Source: Thiofilum sp. (GTDB taxonomy: Bacteria; Pseudomonadota; Gammaproteobacteria; Thiotrichales; Thiotrichaceae). Taken from it: a stretch of DNA of 64,000 bases. Where the stretch lies: NCBI RefSeq assembly GCF_016711335.1, contig NZ_JADJTF010000001.1, positions 2,418,001 to 2,482,000 of the forward strand. The letters are read 5' to 3'. A program made the position numbers and the translations under genes. Shown in pieces: positions 26,423-35,341 of the stretch. Positions within the stretch are counted from its first letter, which is position 1. Every line of letters begins with the position of its first letter. Below the pieces are notes generated by a model, which saw only the letters and a list, made by a program, of their open reading frames with translations, did not search any database and had not been told where the DNA came from.

Positions 26423-26921
26423 AAGTTTTAAGGGTGCTTTGTTGGTGTTGTTATAGTGTGATTAGGTGAGAGGGGAGGTTTTTGTAATTAAGTACGGGGA
26501 TTCTGCCGCTAATGAGCACACTTTAGGTGTCTAGTTCAGGTTTGATGGTTTGATTTTTCCGTTGAGAAGGATAAAACAGGGGTAAAATACAGATGAGCTG
26601 TAGTAACCTTGATCTAGGTAAGTTGATACGGTTTTTAGGTTAAAATTTAACATCCCTTGCAGGATAACTAGCATTATACGGTCATGTATTAAGCCTACTT
26701 GGTGGTAGGCTTCCATCATTTCCAGCAGTGGAAAATCTAGTTAAAGTTGATTTTGGCATCCAATTTTCGTTCGGCAAGGCTTTTAGACCGAGCTCACCGG
26801 TTTTCATGTGCTCAAGCTTTAACGGTGTCTAGGGGTGCTGATAGTGGTGGTAGCACACGACGCTGTTGAGCAGATAAAAATCATGCTACATTCATGCTCC
26901 ACTTAATCTTGGAGGAGAGTT
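26423..26921. other. Intergenic region with one small hairpin
   Basis: About 500 bases between ndh and the divergent apyrase gene. The only structure I see is AAGCCTAC (26691-26698) with GTAGGCTT (26705-26712). No convincing gene; a 62-codon minus-strand frame has no ribosome site or family resemblance. Confidence 0.5.
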
Positions 26922-26924
26922 TTG

Positions 26925-28133
26925 ATGCGCGTCACCATAAAAGCCTTGTTTATCAGTCTGTTTCTAGTATTGCTGTATGGCTGTTCTACCCTAGAACAGA
27001 CCGACAACAAACCCGCAGACACTTCTTATCGGACTACCAATGCGGATTGCCATATCATGTATGATGCAGGTAGCAGTGGTACACGTCTGTACATTTATCA
27101 GCGACAAGGTAAGTCATGGGCGGAGCACGCAGGTCCCAAGGTTAGTGCATTGGCAGATCCAGTAAGATCTATTCGTGGTAAAAGCCCCCGCGATCTAGAT
27201 GCCGTTACGACTGAGGTAGTTGCCGCTTTGGACAGTATCCAACAAGATGGTCCATTGAAAGATGGTAAACCCAAATGGCAAGCATTTGACTGGACCAAGC
27301 AATGTCATCTAGTTTCTGCCAACGTGTTTGCGACTGCTGGTATGCGCATTGCCGAACAGGAAAATCGTGCTGCCAGTTCCACCCTATGGAGCACCCTGAA
27401 GCAAAAGCTGCAAGCCAAGGTAGGTAGCAATGTGACAGTCAATACTCGTACACTGACTGGCTTTGAAGAGGGTTTGTATGCGTGGCTAGCAGCTCGTACA
27501 GAGCAAAAGAGCAACCAGTTTGGTATTGTCGAAATGGGCGGTGCGTCCACCCAGATTACTTTCCCTTGTGCCAGATGTAATAGCACTAATGATGCAGTGC
27601 GAACTGTACGGGTAGAAGGTAAACCACTGCAAATGTATAGCTACTCCTTCCTTGGACTTGGACAAGATGAAGCACCAAAATCATTGGGATTGGCTTCCTC
27701 TTGCGCATACGGTATCAAAACCATACTACCCGAATGGCGGGAAATGCTATGTGCACGAACCATGCGCCTAACCGATAAGTTGGGTATTCGTGACCCTTAC
27801 AATTTCGCAGGCAATCGGCGTGGGGCGTATGAACAGGTTCCCACCCAGCTAGCAGATGCAGGGAAATGGTATTTGACAGGGGCATTCAATTTTATGGATG
27901 ACAACAATATCGATACCTGTTGTGGTAATAAAGGTCAGTGCTTTGAAAAGCAGACTTCTTGCTTTCGTGCGGTTTACCTGAAGGAGTACCTACGCAATCT
28001 GAAGGTTCCTGCTAATTCAGCAAAACTGGATGTCAGTTGGACACTGGGCGCGGTGCAATGCACGGCAGATAATTGCTTGCAACAAACCAAACCACCTACC
28101 TGTGATTGGACAAACAAGGGATGTCTAAAATAA
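26925..28133 (+). CDS. GDA1/CD39-family nucleoside phosphatase lipoprotein (apyrase)
   Basis: A 402-residue predicted lipoprotein with lipobox LLYGC, so it acts outside the cytoplasm. All four central apyrase conserved regions are visible: DAGSSGTRLYIY near residue 48, FATAGMR near 140, TGFEEGLYAW near 182 and IVEMGGASTQITF near 205. Such ecto-NTPDases hydrolyse nucleoside tri- and diphosphates with divalent cations. They are common in eukaryotes and known in Legionella. Many cysteines in the C-terminal half suggest disulfides. ATG at 26925 follows GGAGGAG. A role in scavenging extracellular nucleotides is inference. Confidence 0.92.
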   Translation: MRVTIKALFISLFLVLLYGCSTLEQTDNKPADTSYRTTNADCHIMYDAGSSGTRLYIYQRQGKSWAEHAGPKVSALADPVRSIRGKSPRDLDAVTTEVVAALDSIQQDGPLKDGKPKWQAFDWTKQCHLVSANVFATAGMRIAEQENRAASSTLWSTLKQKLQAKVGSNVTVNTRTLTGFEEGLYAWLAARTEQKSNQFGIVEMGGASTQITFPCARCNSTNDAVRTVRVEGKPLQMYSYSFLGLGQDEAPKSLGLASSCAYGIKTILPEWREMLCARTMRLTDKLGIRDPYNFAGNRRGAYEQVPTQLADAGKWYLTGAFNFMDDNNIDTCCGNKGQCFEKQTSCFRAVYLKEYLRNLKVPANSAKLDVSWTLGAVQCTADNCLQQTKPPTCDWTNKGCLK

Positions 28134-28181
28134 ATAACTAAGGCTCATCTGATTTCAGAGGCCTTATCCCATTAAGTACAA

Positions 28182-28205
28182 AGGGAGTGTAGCACAGCAC
28201 TCCCT
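28182..28205. terminator. Hairpin downstream of apyrase gene
   Basis: Perfect 8-bp stem AGGGAGTG with CACTCCCT and an 8-base loop, 49 bases after the stop. No T-run follows. An imperfect AAGGCTC/GAGGCCTT hairpin lies just upstream (about 28140-28166) and may also contribute. Confidence 0.45.
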
Positions 28206-28261
28206 GACTGAAATTCGTCAGGCTAATGTTAAACACTATTACAACCACTTGAGAGTTTGCT

Positions 28262-28801
28262 ATGAAAACTATAATTAAGGCTTTATTACTAAGTACTTTA
28301 GTATTCAATACCCCTAGTTTTGCAGATAGTGTTAGTTTGAGTGCTCAGCCTAGGGTGACTATTAAAGCACCCTTAGCCCCAGCCTTACTAAAAGCTCAAG
28401 CACAACTTAATCAAGCACAGGCTAAATGGAAAAAAACACAACCTCAGCATTATAGCTATTATTTACAACGCTCCTGTTTTTGTACTCCTGATTATACTAA
28501 GCCTATTATGCTCAGAGTCTTCAAAGGTAAGGTGCAACAAGCTACTTTAATGCCGGAAGGTAAACCTTTACCTGCGAATCGGAAAACAGAAGCTATACCG
28601 ATGGAGGGCGTATTTAAACTGATTCAAGAGGCGATTAATCGGCGTGCCGCTAAAATCACTGTCACTTATCATGTTCAGTATGGTTATCCTAAACAGGTGA
28701 GTATTGATTACGATCAAAGGATGGCAGATGAGGAATTATATTTAACCATTAGTAATTTTAAAGTCGCTAGCGGTTTAAAGCCCAATCAGAACACTAAGTA
28801 G
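28262..28801 (+). CDS. DUF6174-type periplasmic protein
   Basis: A 179-residue protein with a signal peptide ending near SFA21. The C-terminal domain has the DUF6174 pattern: W...HYSYYLQRSCFC with a Cys-x-Cys, then VFKLIQEAINR, ITVTYHVQYGYPKQVSIDYD and a DEELYLTISNF close. Function is unknown. A coiled-coil-like Ala/Gln-rich stretch (residues 38-58) precedes the domain. It appears monocistronic; a dispersed repeat follows closely. Confidence 0.8.
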   Translation: MKTIIKALLLSTLVFNTPSFADSVSLSAQPRVTIKAPLAPALLKAQAQLNQAQAKWKKTQPQHYSYYLQRSCFCTPDYTKPIMLRVFKGKVQQATLMPEGKPLPANRKTEAIPMEGVFKLIQEAINRRAAKITVTYHVQYGYPKQVSIDYDQRMADEELYLTISNFKVASGLKPNQNTK

Positions 28802-28809
28802 TGATTAAA

Positions 28810-28941
28810 TACGTGTTTAGCTAAAAGTAATCGTGTGTTTCTGGAGCAGTCTTGGCGGCCGGGATGCCGCCTTGAAGCGTACATGGACGTATTGATAGCG
28901 TCTGCGGAGGAAATGCAGGATTACTTTGGCTCAAATACTTA
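28810..28941 (+). repeat. 132-bp dispersed palindromic repeat, copy E
   Basis: Inner arms AAAGTAATC and GATTACTTT are exact. The central hairpin GGCGGCC-ggga-TGCCGCC has one mismatch. The right end is TACTTA; the left end is degenerate. It begins nine bases after the DUF6174 stop. Confidence 0.9.
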
Positions 28942-29031
28942 GCTTAGAGTATGAAAGATTAGATCATAATAGTTGATGTATGATCTAATCAGCAAAAAAG
29001 TGATTTGAATAAAGGATACTAGCATTAAGTT

Positions 29032-29901
29032 CTATTCTTCAGGAGGTTGTTTATCCTTAGGTATATCGTAAAGATTACTCAATAATCCAAATAAATACAT
29101 TAGGCGATTCGTGGTGGGTACTCCCAAGCGCCTTCTAAGCTGTAACAGCAAATTATCGGCATAGTTTTTACTGATCCCTGTTGACTCTTTAATGCGTTTC
29201 ATTGGGCTACCACTAGCTAGGTAACGTAAAATCATACGCTCTTTATCAGTTAGGCTGTCAAATACAGGGGCAATAAATTGGTTTGGTCAGTTCCTACTAT
29301 TAAAGTTTATATCATGAAAGACGCGTACCATGGCTAAGAGCGTATCCATTTGCTCTTGCTTGATTTTTTTATATTCGTCGTCGCCTTTATTACTAATCAC
29401 ACTCATGCCCGCAGCTCCATGCTCACGGGTGGTAGGAATAGATATAGCATTTAAAATGCCATAACGCTCTCGTGCTAAACGAATTAACTCTACTTCTTCA
29501 TTTAATAGCTCGCCAGTTAGTTCATACTCCCGCCAGTCCATAGGGTGTGTTTCACCATTTAATACTTTACGCACCGTAAAGTCGCTACGGTCAAAACGCT
29601 TTTCACTATAGTCTTGTAGAAACTCTGTGGGGAAGGTGTCGGTGCGCAAAAATACCATGGGTAGTTGCCGCAAAGCTTCCATCTGCATGGTGGGCGCAAA
29701 GGTATAAGTCGCACCGGTAAAACCTAAAATTTGCAGATAGCGACTGAAAATCTGGAAGCGCTCTTCAATCGACTGCACTTCATACATTTCCGCTAAATAC
29801 TTACCCAGTAAAGCATAATTGATAGCCATCAGCAAACACTCAATAAAATAAGAATAGCAACCTCGCTGTCGCTGTCCTAGTAGTTCTAACGTACTTAACA
29901 T
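29032..29901 (-). pseudogene. LuxR-family regulator interrupted by in-frame TGA
   Basis: One continuous frame of 290 codons encodes an N-terminal autoinducer-binding-type domain (key residues in MDWREYELTGELL, ARERYGILNAISIPT and EHGAAGMSV). A TGA at 29287-29289 follows. The same frame then goes on with a LuxR helix-turn-helix: LTDKERMILRYLASGSPMKRI, then GISKNYADNLLLQLRRRLGV. No frameshift is needed to join them, only suppression of the stop. No luxI is nearby, so it would have been a LuxR solo. The isolated sensory half is probably non-functional. Confidence 0.85.
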
Positions 29902-30417
29902 CCCTTTGTCAGTACTAGCTAATTCTAATCGCCTTTTAGCCCTAAAACTAACCTGTCATAGATAACGCTCATACTGAGCCTGCGGTTGGCATAAAAATAC
30001 AAAATATTTCTGGCAAATAAAAATATCTCAAGCGTATTTAGCGACGCGGAGTGCTAGTTAGCAAGTTCTAACGGATACAGTTCTTAAAATCAAAATTAGG
30101 ATGAAAATTAATGCTATATTTAATAGTAAGCATTAATTTTTCGATACTTATTAATCCTATTATCGTTCCTAATGAGAGGCTAGAAGCGGGGCATAAAGCA
30201 TTAATAATCGCCATCCTTTTTGTTGCTTAACCGACATCATTCTATGACAACATAGCCTGTGGTAGTGCCAAAAGCAGCGTAACTTGGATACTACCACGCT
30301 TACAGTCTACTACGGGCGCAGTTAAATACAAGACAGCCTCCTTATAAAGCGTTATTTACGGCAGATTTTAGGAGCTACTATAAAGTTAAAAGGGTAATTT
30401 ATTACTTTTATTAGTCC
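29902..30417. other. Intergenic region, no gene seen
   Basis: About 500 AT-rich bases between the LuxR pseudogene and the IS200/IS605 element. It contains an inverted repeat, GTGGTAGT (30259-30266) with ACTACCAC (30290-30297). I see no reading frame or RNA gene. Confidence 0.5.
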
Positions 30418-31008
30418 GTCTTCAAGGTTAAAACCACCGTCTTTAGACGGTCAGATTTATCTGCGATACTAGCTGGATGAAGGTTGGCATGAGGTCGTGA
30501 GAGATGGAGTATCGGTATGGAAGCCACACCGTCTACCGGATTGAGTATCACTTTGTATTTGTGACGAAATACCGCTATCCGGTACTGAAAGGGGATGTGG
30601 GGTTAAAGATACGGGAGTTGATCCGTCAAACCTGTCAAGCCTTTGAGATAGAAATAGTGAAGGGGGTGGTGAGCAAGGATCATGTGCATTTGTTGTTATC
30701 GGTGCCACCGGAGCTAGCACCGAGCGAGATCATGCGCCGAATTAAGGGTCGAAGTGCGGCAAAAATCTTTGAAAGCTACCCGGATTTAAGAAAGCGGTAT
30801 TGGGGACAGCATTTTTGGGCGCGGGGTTATTTTTGTGCGACTTCAGGGGAATTGAGTGCTGAGATGATTAAGGCGTATTTAGAGCATCACTTTGAACCGA
30901 GGTTAGAGGATAACTTTAAGACAGAAGGCTAGACGGGTCTATTCGACCCGTATCCGGACTTTAGTCCTTTTAGCGAACCCTTCAGCTTTAGCTGATGGTT
31001 GTTAAGTA
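30418..31008 (+). mobile_element. IS200/IS605-family element, tnpA only
   Basis: A short element with a HUH transposase and terminal hairpins rather than inverted repeats. The left-end hairpin ACCGTC-TTTA-GACGGT is at 30436-30451. The right-end hairpin with the same TTTA loop (CAGC-TTTA-GCTG core) is at 30976-31000. A further stem ACGGGTC/GACCCGT (30934-30952) follows tnpA directly and may terminate it. No tnpB is present. Exact ends are approximate because this family leaves no target duplication. Confidence 0.8.
30504..30932 (+). CDS. tnpA: IS200/IS605 TnpA transposase (Y1 HUH)
   Basis: A 142-residue single-strand DNA transposase. The HUH motif is DHVHLLL near residue 65 and the catalytic Tyr lies in AEMIKAYLEHH near 128. 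The start VYRIEYHFVFVTKYRYPVL is characteristic. Length matches the family and no lesion is seen, so it may be active. The protein cuts and rejoins the hairpin-marked ends described for the element. Confidence 0.95.
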   Translation: MEYRYGSHTVYRIEYHFVFVTKYRYPVLKGDVGLKIRELIRQTCQAFEIEIVKGVVSKDHVHLLLSVPPELAPSEIMRRIKGRSAAKIFESYPDLRKRYWGQHFWARGYFCATSGELSAEMIKAYLEHHFEPRLEDNFKTEG

Positions 31009-31196
31009 GAGCTTTTTAGCGCAGCAGTGATTTAATAAATAGCTATTGAGGCACTTGAGGCAAACTCGGCGCTACAGTGCTTAATGAGGAAGAGACAGGC
31101 GCATGCTATGATAGATAGCCCGCTTAATCGCGAGCTTTCAATAATTTAATAAAACTATTTGCCTATTAGGGCAAACCGCGCCACAAAGGATATGTC

Positions 31197-33110
31197 ATGA
31201 TCGAAACGACCTTACAGACCGTTTTTCCTGATCTCACGTCAAGTGAAATTCAACAGCTTGCTGCTATTACGACCACTAAAAAATTTGCCGTTAATGACGT
31301 GGCTATTCCCCAAGAGTTTGATATGAAAGCAGGGCAACCACGCCGTGTGTTAATGATCATTCAAACGGGTGAAATCGAGATTTTTCGCCATGAAGAAGGC
31401 TTCCAACAACATATTGCTTCACGCTATGAGAATGAGATTTTAGGTGAGGAAATGCTGTTAGAACCGGAAAAAGTACATCAGCTTTCCTATCGCTCTATTG
31501 TAGAAACGCAAGCCTTAGTTATACGCCGCATTGATATGGAACAGTTGCTCCTAGACCAACCAGAAATGGCGCGGAAGATTTATCGCCAATTAGCTATTAA
31601 TGCTACGCGTCGCCTTGAGCGAGAAGATCATCCGGTGCGTTGTCATAGTGAACGCGACTCTATGGGCGAGGTGCAAATCCCTAATGATGCCTATTACGGC
31701 TCACAAACCGCACGCGCGATTCAAAACTTTAAAATTACTGGAATTCCGATTGCACATTTCCCGAAGCTAATCAAAAGCCTCGCGATTATTAAAAAAGCAG
31801 CGGCGCGTGCCAATAGTGAAGCACCTAATCTCAAACGTGTACCTAATGCAACAATGGGTTTAACGGTGGGCGAGGCGATTATTCATGCCTGTGATGAAAT
31901 TATTGAGGGTAATCAATTTCTGCAACGACAATTTTTAGTGGACGTGATTCAAGGGGGTGCGGGTACGTCCACGAATATGAACGCTAATGAAGTGATTGCT
32001 AAACGCGCCCGTGAATTATTGGGTTTTCCTAAATTTCATCCTGATGGGAATCCGGTTGATCCCAATGATGATGTGAATATGGCGCAGTCGACTAATGATG
32101 TGTATCCCTCGGCGGTGCGTTTAACTTTGATGCTCACCTATACTGAGCTGACCAGTGCGATGCAAGAGTTGATTGCAGCCTTTTTAGCTAAGGGCGAAGC
32201 GTTTGCCTCGGTGATTAAAATGGGTCGTACCCAATTACAAGATGCAGTGCCCATGACCTTAGGGCAAGAGTTTCGTGCGTTTGGTGTCACTTTAGAAGAG
32301 GACATTGACAAATTAGAGCGCAATGTGCCGCTATTAGGTGAACTCAATTTAGGTGGAACCGCGATTGGTACGGGGATTTTAGCTAGCCCTGATTACCGAG
32401 CGCGGGTCTTAGATGAGGTTAATCATATTCTACATAACGAATTGAATTTATGGCGTATTGCAGTACGCCCAGCGCTTGACTTAGTAGAGGCGAGCTGGGA
32501 TACGGGGGTATTTGTGCTGTTTTCGGGTGTGATTAAACGCATTGCGGTTAAGCTGTCTAAAATTTGTAATGATCTGCGCTTATTGAGTAGTGGTCCACTA
32601 GCAGGCTTTGGCGATATTCGCTTACCAGCCGTGCAAGCGGGTTCCTCGATTATGCCGGGAAAAGTCAATCCGGTGATTCCAGAGGTAGTGAATCAAGTCG
32701 CATTCCAAGTGATAGGTAATGATCTGGCTATCACCATCGCCGCAGAAGGGGGGCAATTGCAACTCAATGCATTTGAGCCGATTATTGCCTTTAACCTATT
32801 GCAGTCGATGCAAATGATGACACGCGCCATGCGTACTTTGACTACGCATGTGCAAGGGATAGTGGTGACTGAACAGGATAAGCAATGTCTACGTGAGCGC
32901 GTAGAACAAAGCCCCGGTTTGGCGACGTTTTTAATTCCCGTGATTGGCTATCAAGCGGCAACAAAAATTGCTAAGGAAGTGATTAGTAGTGGGCATAGTG
33001 TAAAAGATTTAGTGCTAGCCCAAGGCATTATGAATGAAACCCAGTGGGAGGAGTTCATGCACCCCGATAATCTCACTAAGCCCTATCGTCCGGCTACGCA
33101 AGCGAGTTGA
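31197..33110 (+). CDS. aspA: Aspartate ammonia-lyase with N-terminal cNMP-binding domain
   Basis: A 637-residue fusion. Residues 1-140 have the cyclic-nucleotide-binding beta-roll pattern (VLMIIQTGEIEIFRHEEG, LGEEMLLEPE). Residues 150-637 are a complete class II fumarase/aspartase-family enzyme opening RDSMGEVQIPNDAYYG. They include GAGTSTNMNANEV, GRTQLQDAVPMTLGQEF and signature GSSIMPGKVNPVIPE. Aspartase deaminates aspartate to fumarate and ammonia. The common enzyme is about 480 residues, so the extra domain implies ligand gating (inference). GGATATGTC precedes the ATG. eutB begins 17 bases downstream, probably on the same transcript. Confidence 0.9.
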   Translation: MIETTLQTVFPDLTSSEIQQLAAITTTKKFAVNDVAIPQEFDMKAGQPRRVLMIIQTGEIEIFRHEEGFQQHIASRYENEILGEEMLLEPEKVHQLSYRSIVETQALVIRRIDMEQLLLDQPEMARKIYRQLAINATRRLEREDHPVRCHSERDSMGEVQIPNDAYYGSQTARAIQNFKITGIPIAHFPKLIKSLAIIKKAAARANSEAPNLKRVPNATMGLTVGEAIIHACDEIIEGNQFLQRQFLVDVIQGGAGTSTNMNANEVIAKRARELLGFPKFHPDGNPVDPNDDVNMAQSTNDVYPSAVRLTLMLTYTELTSAMQELIAAFLAKGEAFASVIKMGRTQLQDAVPMTLGQEFRAFGVTLEEDIDKLERNVPLLGELNLGGTAIGTGILASPDYRARVLDEVNHILHNELNLWRIAVRPALDLVEASWDTGVFVLFSGVIKRIAVKLSKICNDLRLLSSGPLAGFGDIRLPAVQAGSSIMPGKVNPVIPEVVNQVAFQVIGNDLAITIAAEGGQLQLNAFEPIIAFNLLQSMQMMTRAMRTLTTHVQGIVVTEQDKQCLRERVEQSPGLATFLIPVIGYQAATKIAKEVISSGHSVKDLVLAQGIMNETQWEEFMHPDNLTKPYRPATQAS

Positions 33111-33127
33111 TAGAACAGGAGCACACT

Positions 33128-34522
33128 ATGACTGCTTTTACCTATACGCTGGGAACGACTCGTTATGCGTTTGGTTCATTGCGCGAATTATTGGCGAAAG
33201 CTTCACCTGCACGTTCAGGTGATTATTTAGCAGGTATTGCAGCGCAGAGTGCAACTGAGCGTGTAGCAGCACAAATGGCACTAGCCGATGTGCCGCTAAA
33301 ACAGTTTCTCCACGAGCCTGTGATTCCCTATGAAAGTGATGAAGTCACACGCCTGATTATCGATACCCATAGTGCCGCTGCTTTTGCGCCGATTAGTCAT
33401 TTCACGGTGGGGCAGTTGCGCGAATGGCTGCTAGGGCATGAGGCCAATCCAGTGACTTTGAGCGCTTTAGCTGCGGGTTTAACCCCTGAAATGGTCGCGG
33501 CGGTGTCGAAAATTATGCGTCTGCAAGATCTCATTTTAGTGGCGCAAAAAGTGCGAGTGTCGAGTGCATTTCGTAACTCATTAGGTGGGCAAGGAGTAAT
33601 GGCAACGCGTTTGCAGCCTAATCACCCCACCGATGATCCCGCTGGAGTCTCCGCCAGCATTTTGGACGGCTTACTGTATGGCAATGGCGATGCAGTGATA
33701 GGTATTAATCCCGCCACCGATAATCTGACCTCCATTAGCGAGTTGCTTAAGCTCTTGGATGCCATTATTCAACGCTATGAAATCCCTACTCAAGCCTGTG
33801 TGTTGACACATATTACCTCCTCCATTGCCGCTATAGAACGCGGTGTGCCACTGGATTTAGTGTTTCAGTCGATTGCGGGTACTGAAGCGGCTAATGCTAG
33901 CTTTGGGGTCAGTTTAGCGCTTTTGCAAGAAAGCTATGAAGCGGCACTGAGTTTAAAGCGCGGTACGGTCGGGCAAAATGTAATGTATTTTGAGACCGGA
34001 CAGGGCAGCGCTTTGTCGGCTAATGCGCATCATGGTGTGGATCAACAAACCTGCGAGGCGCGTGCTTATGCGGTGGCGCGGCGCTTTAAACCTTTATTGG
34101 TCAATACCGTAGTGGGCTTTATTGGTCCTGAGTATTTATACAATGGTAAGCAGATTATTCGTGCGGGACTCGAAGATCACTTTTGTGCCAAATTATTAGG
34201 TTTACCCATGGGTTGTGATATTTGCTATACCAATCATGCTGAAGCAGATCAGGATGATATGGATGTGCTACTAACCCTATTAGGTACGGCTGGCGTGAAT
34301 TTTATTATGGGTATTCCCGGGTCGGATGACATTATGCTCAATTATCAAACTACCTCTTTTCATGATGCGCTCTATATCCGCCAAGTGTTAGGTTTACAGC
34401 CCGCGCCGGAGTTTGCCGCGTGGCTAGAACGTATGCAGATTATGCAGCAAGACGGTAAAGCGCTAGCGCTTAATCCACAATTACCCCCCGCTTTTCAATC
34501 GGCTCTATTAGCCTTGAACTAG
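33128..34522 (+). CDS. eutB: Ethanolamine ammonia-lyase large subunit
   Basis: A 464-residue subunit of the adenosylcobalamin-dependent lyase that converts ethanolamine to acetaldehyde and ammonia. The TIM-barrel signatures are present: VRVSSAFRNSLGGQG (core), LQPNHPTDDPAGV, VQTCVLTHITSS-like region, YFETGQGSALSANAHHGVDQQT and FIGPEYLYNGKQI. ATG at 33128 follows an AGGAG site. It abuts eutC. No EutA reactivase or microcompartment shell genes are visible in the window. Confidence 0.95.
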   Translation: MTAFTYTLGTTRYAFGSLRELLAKASPARSGDYLAGIAAQSATERVAAQMALADVPLKQFLHEPVIPYESDEVTRLIIDTHSAAAFAPISHFTVGQLREWLLGHEANPVTLSALAAGLTPEMVAAVSKIMRLQDLILVAQKVRVSSAFRNSLGGQGVMATRLQPNHPTDDPAGVSASILDGLLYGNGDAVIGINPATDNLTSISELLKLLDAIIQRYEIPTQACVLTHITSSIAAIERGVPLDLVFQSIAGTEAANASFGVSLALLQESYEAALSLKRGTVGQNVMYFETGQGSALSANAHHGVDQQTCEARAYAVARRFKPLLVNTVVGFIGPEYLYNGKQIIRAGLEDHFCAKLLGLPMGCDICYTNHAEADQDDMDVLLTLLGTAGVNFIMGIPGSDDIMLNYQTTSFHDALYIRQVLGLQPAPEFAAWLERMQIMQQDGKALALNPQLPPAFQSALLALN

Positions 34523-34531
34523 GTGAATCCT

Positions 34532-35341
34532 ATGAACCCACTCACCAGCACTATTACACCTAACCCTTGGCAAGCATTACGTCAATTGACTGCGGCACGC
34601 ATTGCACTAGGACGTGCGGGAGGGAGCTTGCCGACCAATGTACATTTGCAATTTCAACTGGCTCATGCACAAGCGCGTGATGCGGTGCATTTAGCCTTAG
34701 ATCGTGAAGCTTTGGCATTTGCGCTTACCCAACAAGGTTTAGCTACGCTAGCGGTGCAAAGCCAAGTGCTAGATCGTGATGAATATTTACAGCGTCCTGA
34801 TCGTGGGCGGCGTTTAAGTACTGAATCCTTAGAGGTTCTACAAGCTCATCGTGCTCAAACGACCCCAGCGTTTGATGTGGTAGTCGTGGTAGGGGATGGT
34901 CTGTCGGCGTTGGCTATTGAGCGTCATGCCGTGCCTATGGTGCTGGGTATTCAAGCCTTATGCAGTCAAGAACGGTGGTCATTAGCGCCCATTGTGTTAG
35001 CTCAATATACGCGTGTGGCGCTCGGCGATGAAATTGGGCAAATGTTGCAAGCTCGTATGGTGGTGATGCTGATTGGTGAACGTCCGGGTTTGAGTTCACC
35101 AGATAGTTTGGGAATTTATTTTACGTGGCAGCCGCAAGTGGGATTAACTGATGCAGCACGTAATTGCATTTCTAATGTGCGCTTAGAGGGTTTGAGTTAT
35201 CCGACCGCGCTTTATCGTTTGGGTTATTTAATGCGTGAAGCCATGAAACGGCAATTATCCGGTGTGCATTTAAAGGATGAGGCCGATACGCCTTTACTAA
35301 ACACCTCTGTACACGACAAAACCACTAACTTATTGATTTAG
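34532..35341 (+). CDS. eutC: Ethanolamine ammonia-lyase small subunit, C-terminus replaced by IS
   Basis: A 269-residue EutC. Conserved stretches include ARIALGRAGGSLPT, FQLAHAQARDAVH, RPDRGRRLS, VVVGDGLSALA and IGERPGLSSPDSLGIY, which contribute to the cobalamin site with EutB. After Asn-Thr at residues 257-258 the frame runs into the IS4-family element at 35305 and ends in IS-encoded SVHDKTTNLLI. Removing the element and one target duplication restores LETTQASSFLLAAP and a stop at 36626-36628. The catalytic core is intact, so activity may persist. ATG 34532 is preferred to GTG 34523 because a GGTG site lies upstream. Confidence 0.9.
   Translation: MNPLTSTITPNPWQALRQLTAARIALGRAGGSLPTNVHLQFQLAHAQARDAVHLALDREALAFALTQQGLATLAVQSQVLDRDEYLQRPDRGRRLSTESLEVLQAHRAQTTPAFDVVVVVGDGLSALAIERHAVPMVLGIQALCSQERWSLAPIVLAQYTRVALGDEIGQMLQARMVVMLIGERPGLSSPDSLGIYFTWQPQVGLTDAARNCISNVRLEGLSYPTALYRLGYLMREAMKRQLSGVHLKDEADTPLLNTSVHDKTTNLLI
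35296..35304 (+). repeat. Target duplication ACTAAACAC, left of IS copy 1
   Basis: The same nine bases recur at 36574-36582 on the other side of the element, showing simple transposition into eutC. Confidence 0.95.

Noticed and set aside
26531..26719. 62-codon minus-strand frame downstream of ndh start region
   Set aside because: No ribosome site, no family resemblance and it spans a palindromic hairpin; probably chance.
5467..29901. Reading both in-frame TGA codons (YafQ codon 7 and LuxR) as a recoded TGA genetic code
   Set aside because: TGA is the normal stop for many intact genes here (for example murA, RelB, proS), and no selenocysteine-type context is evident. Two independent nonsense mutations are simpler.
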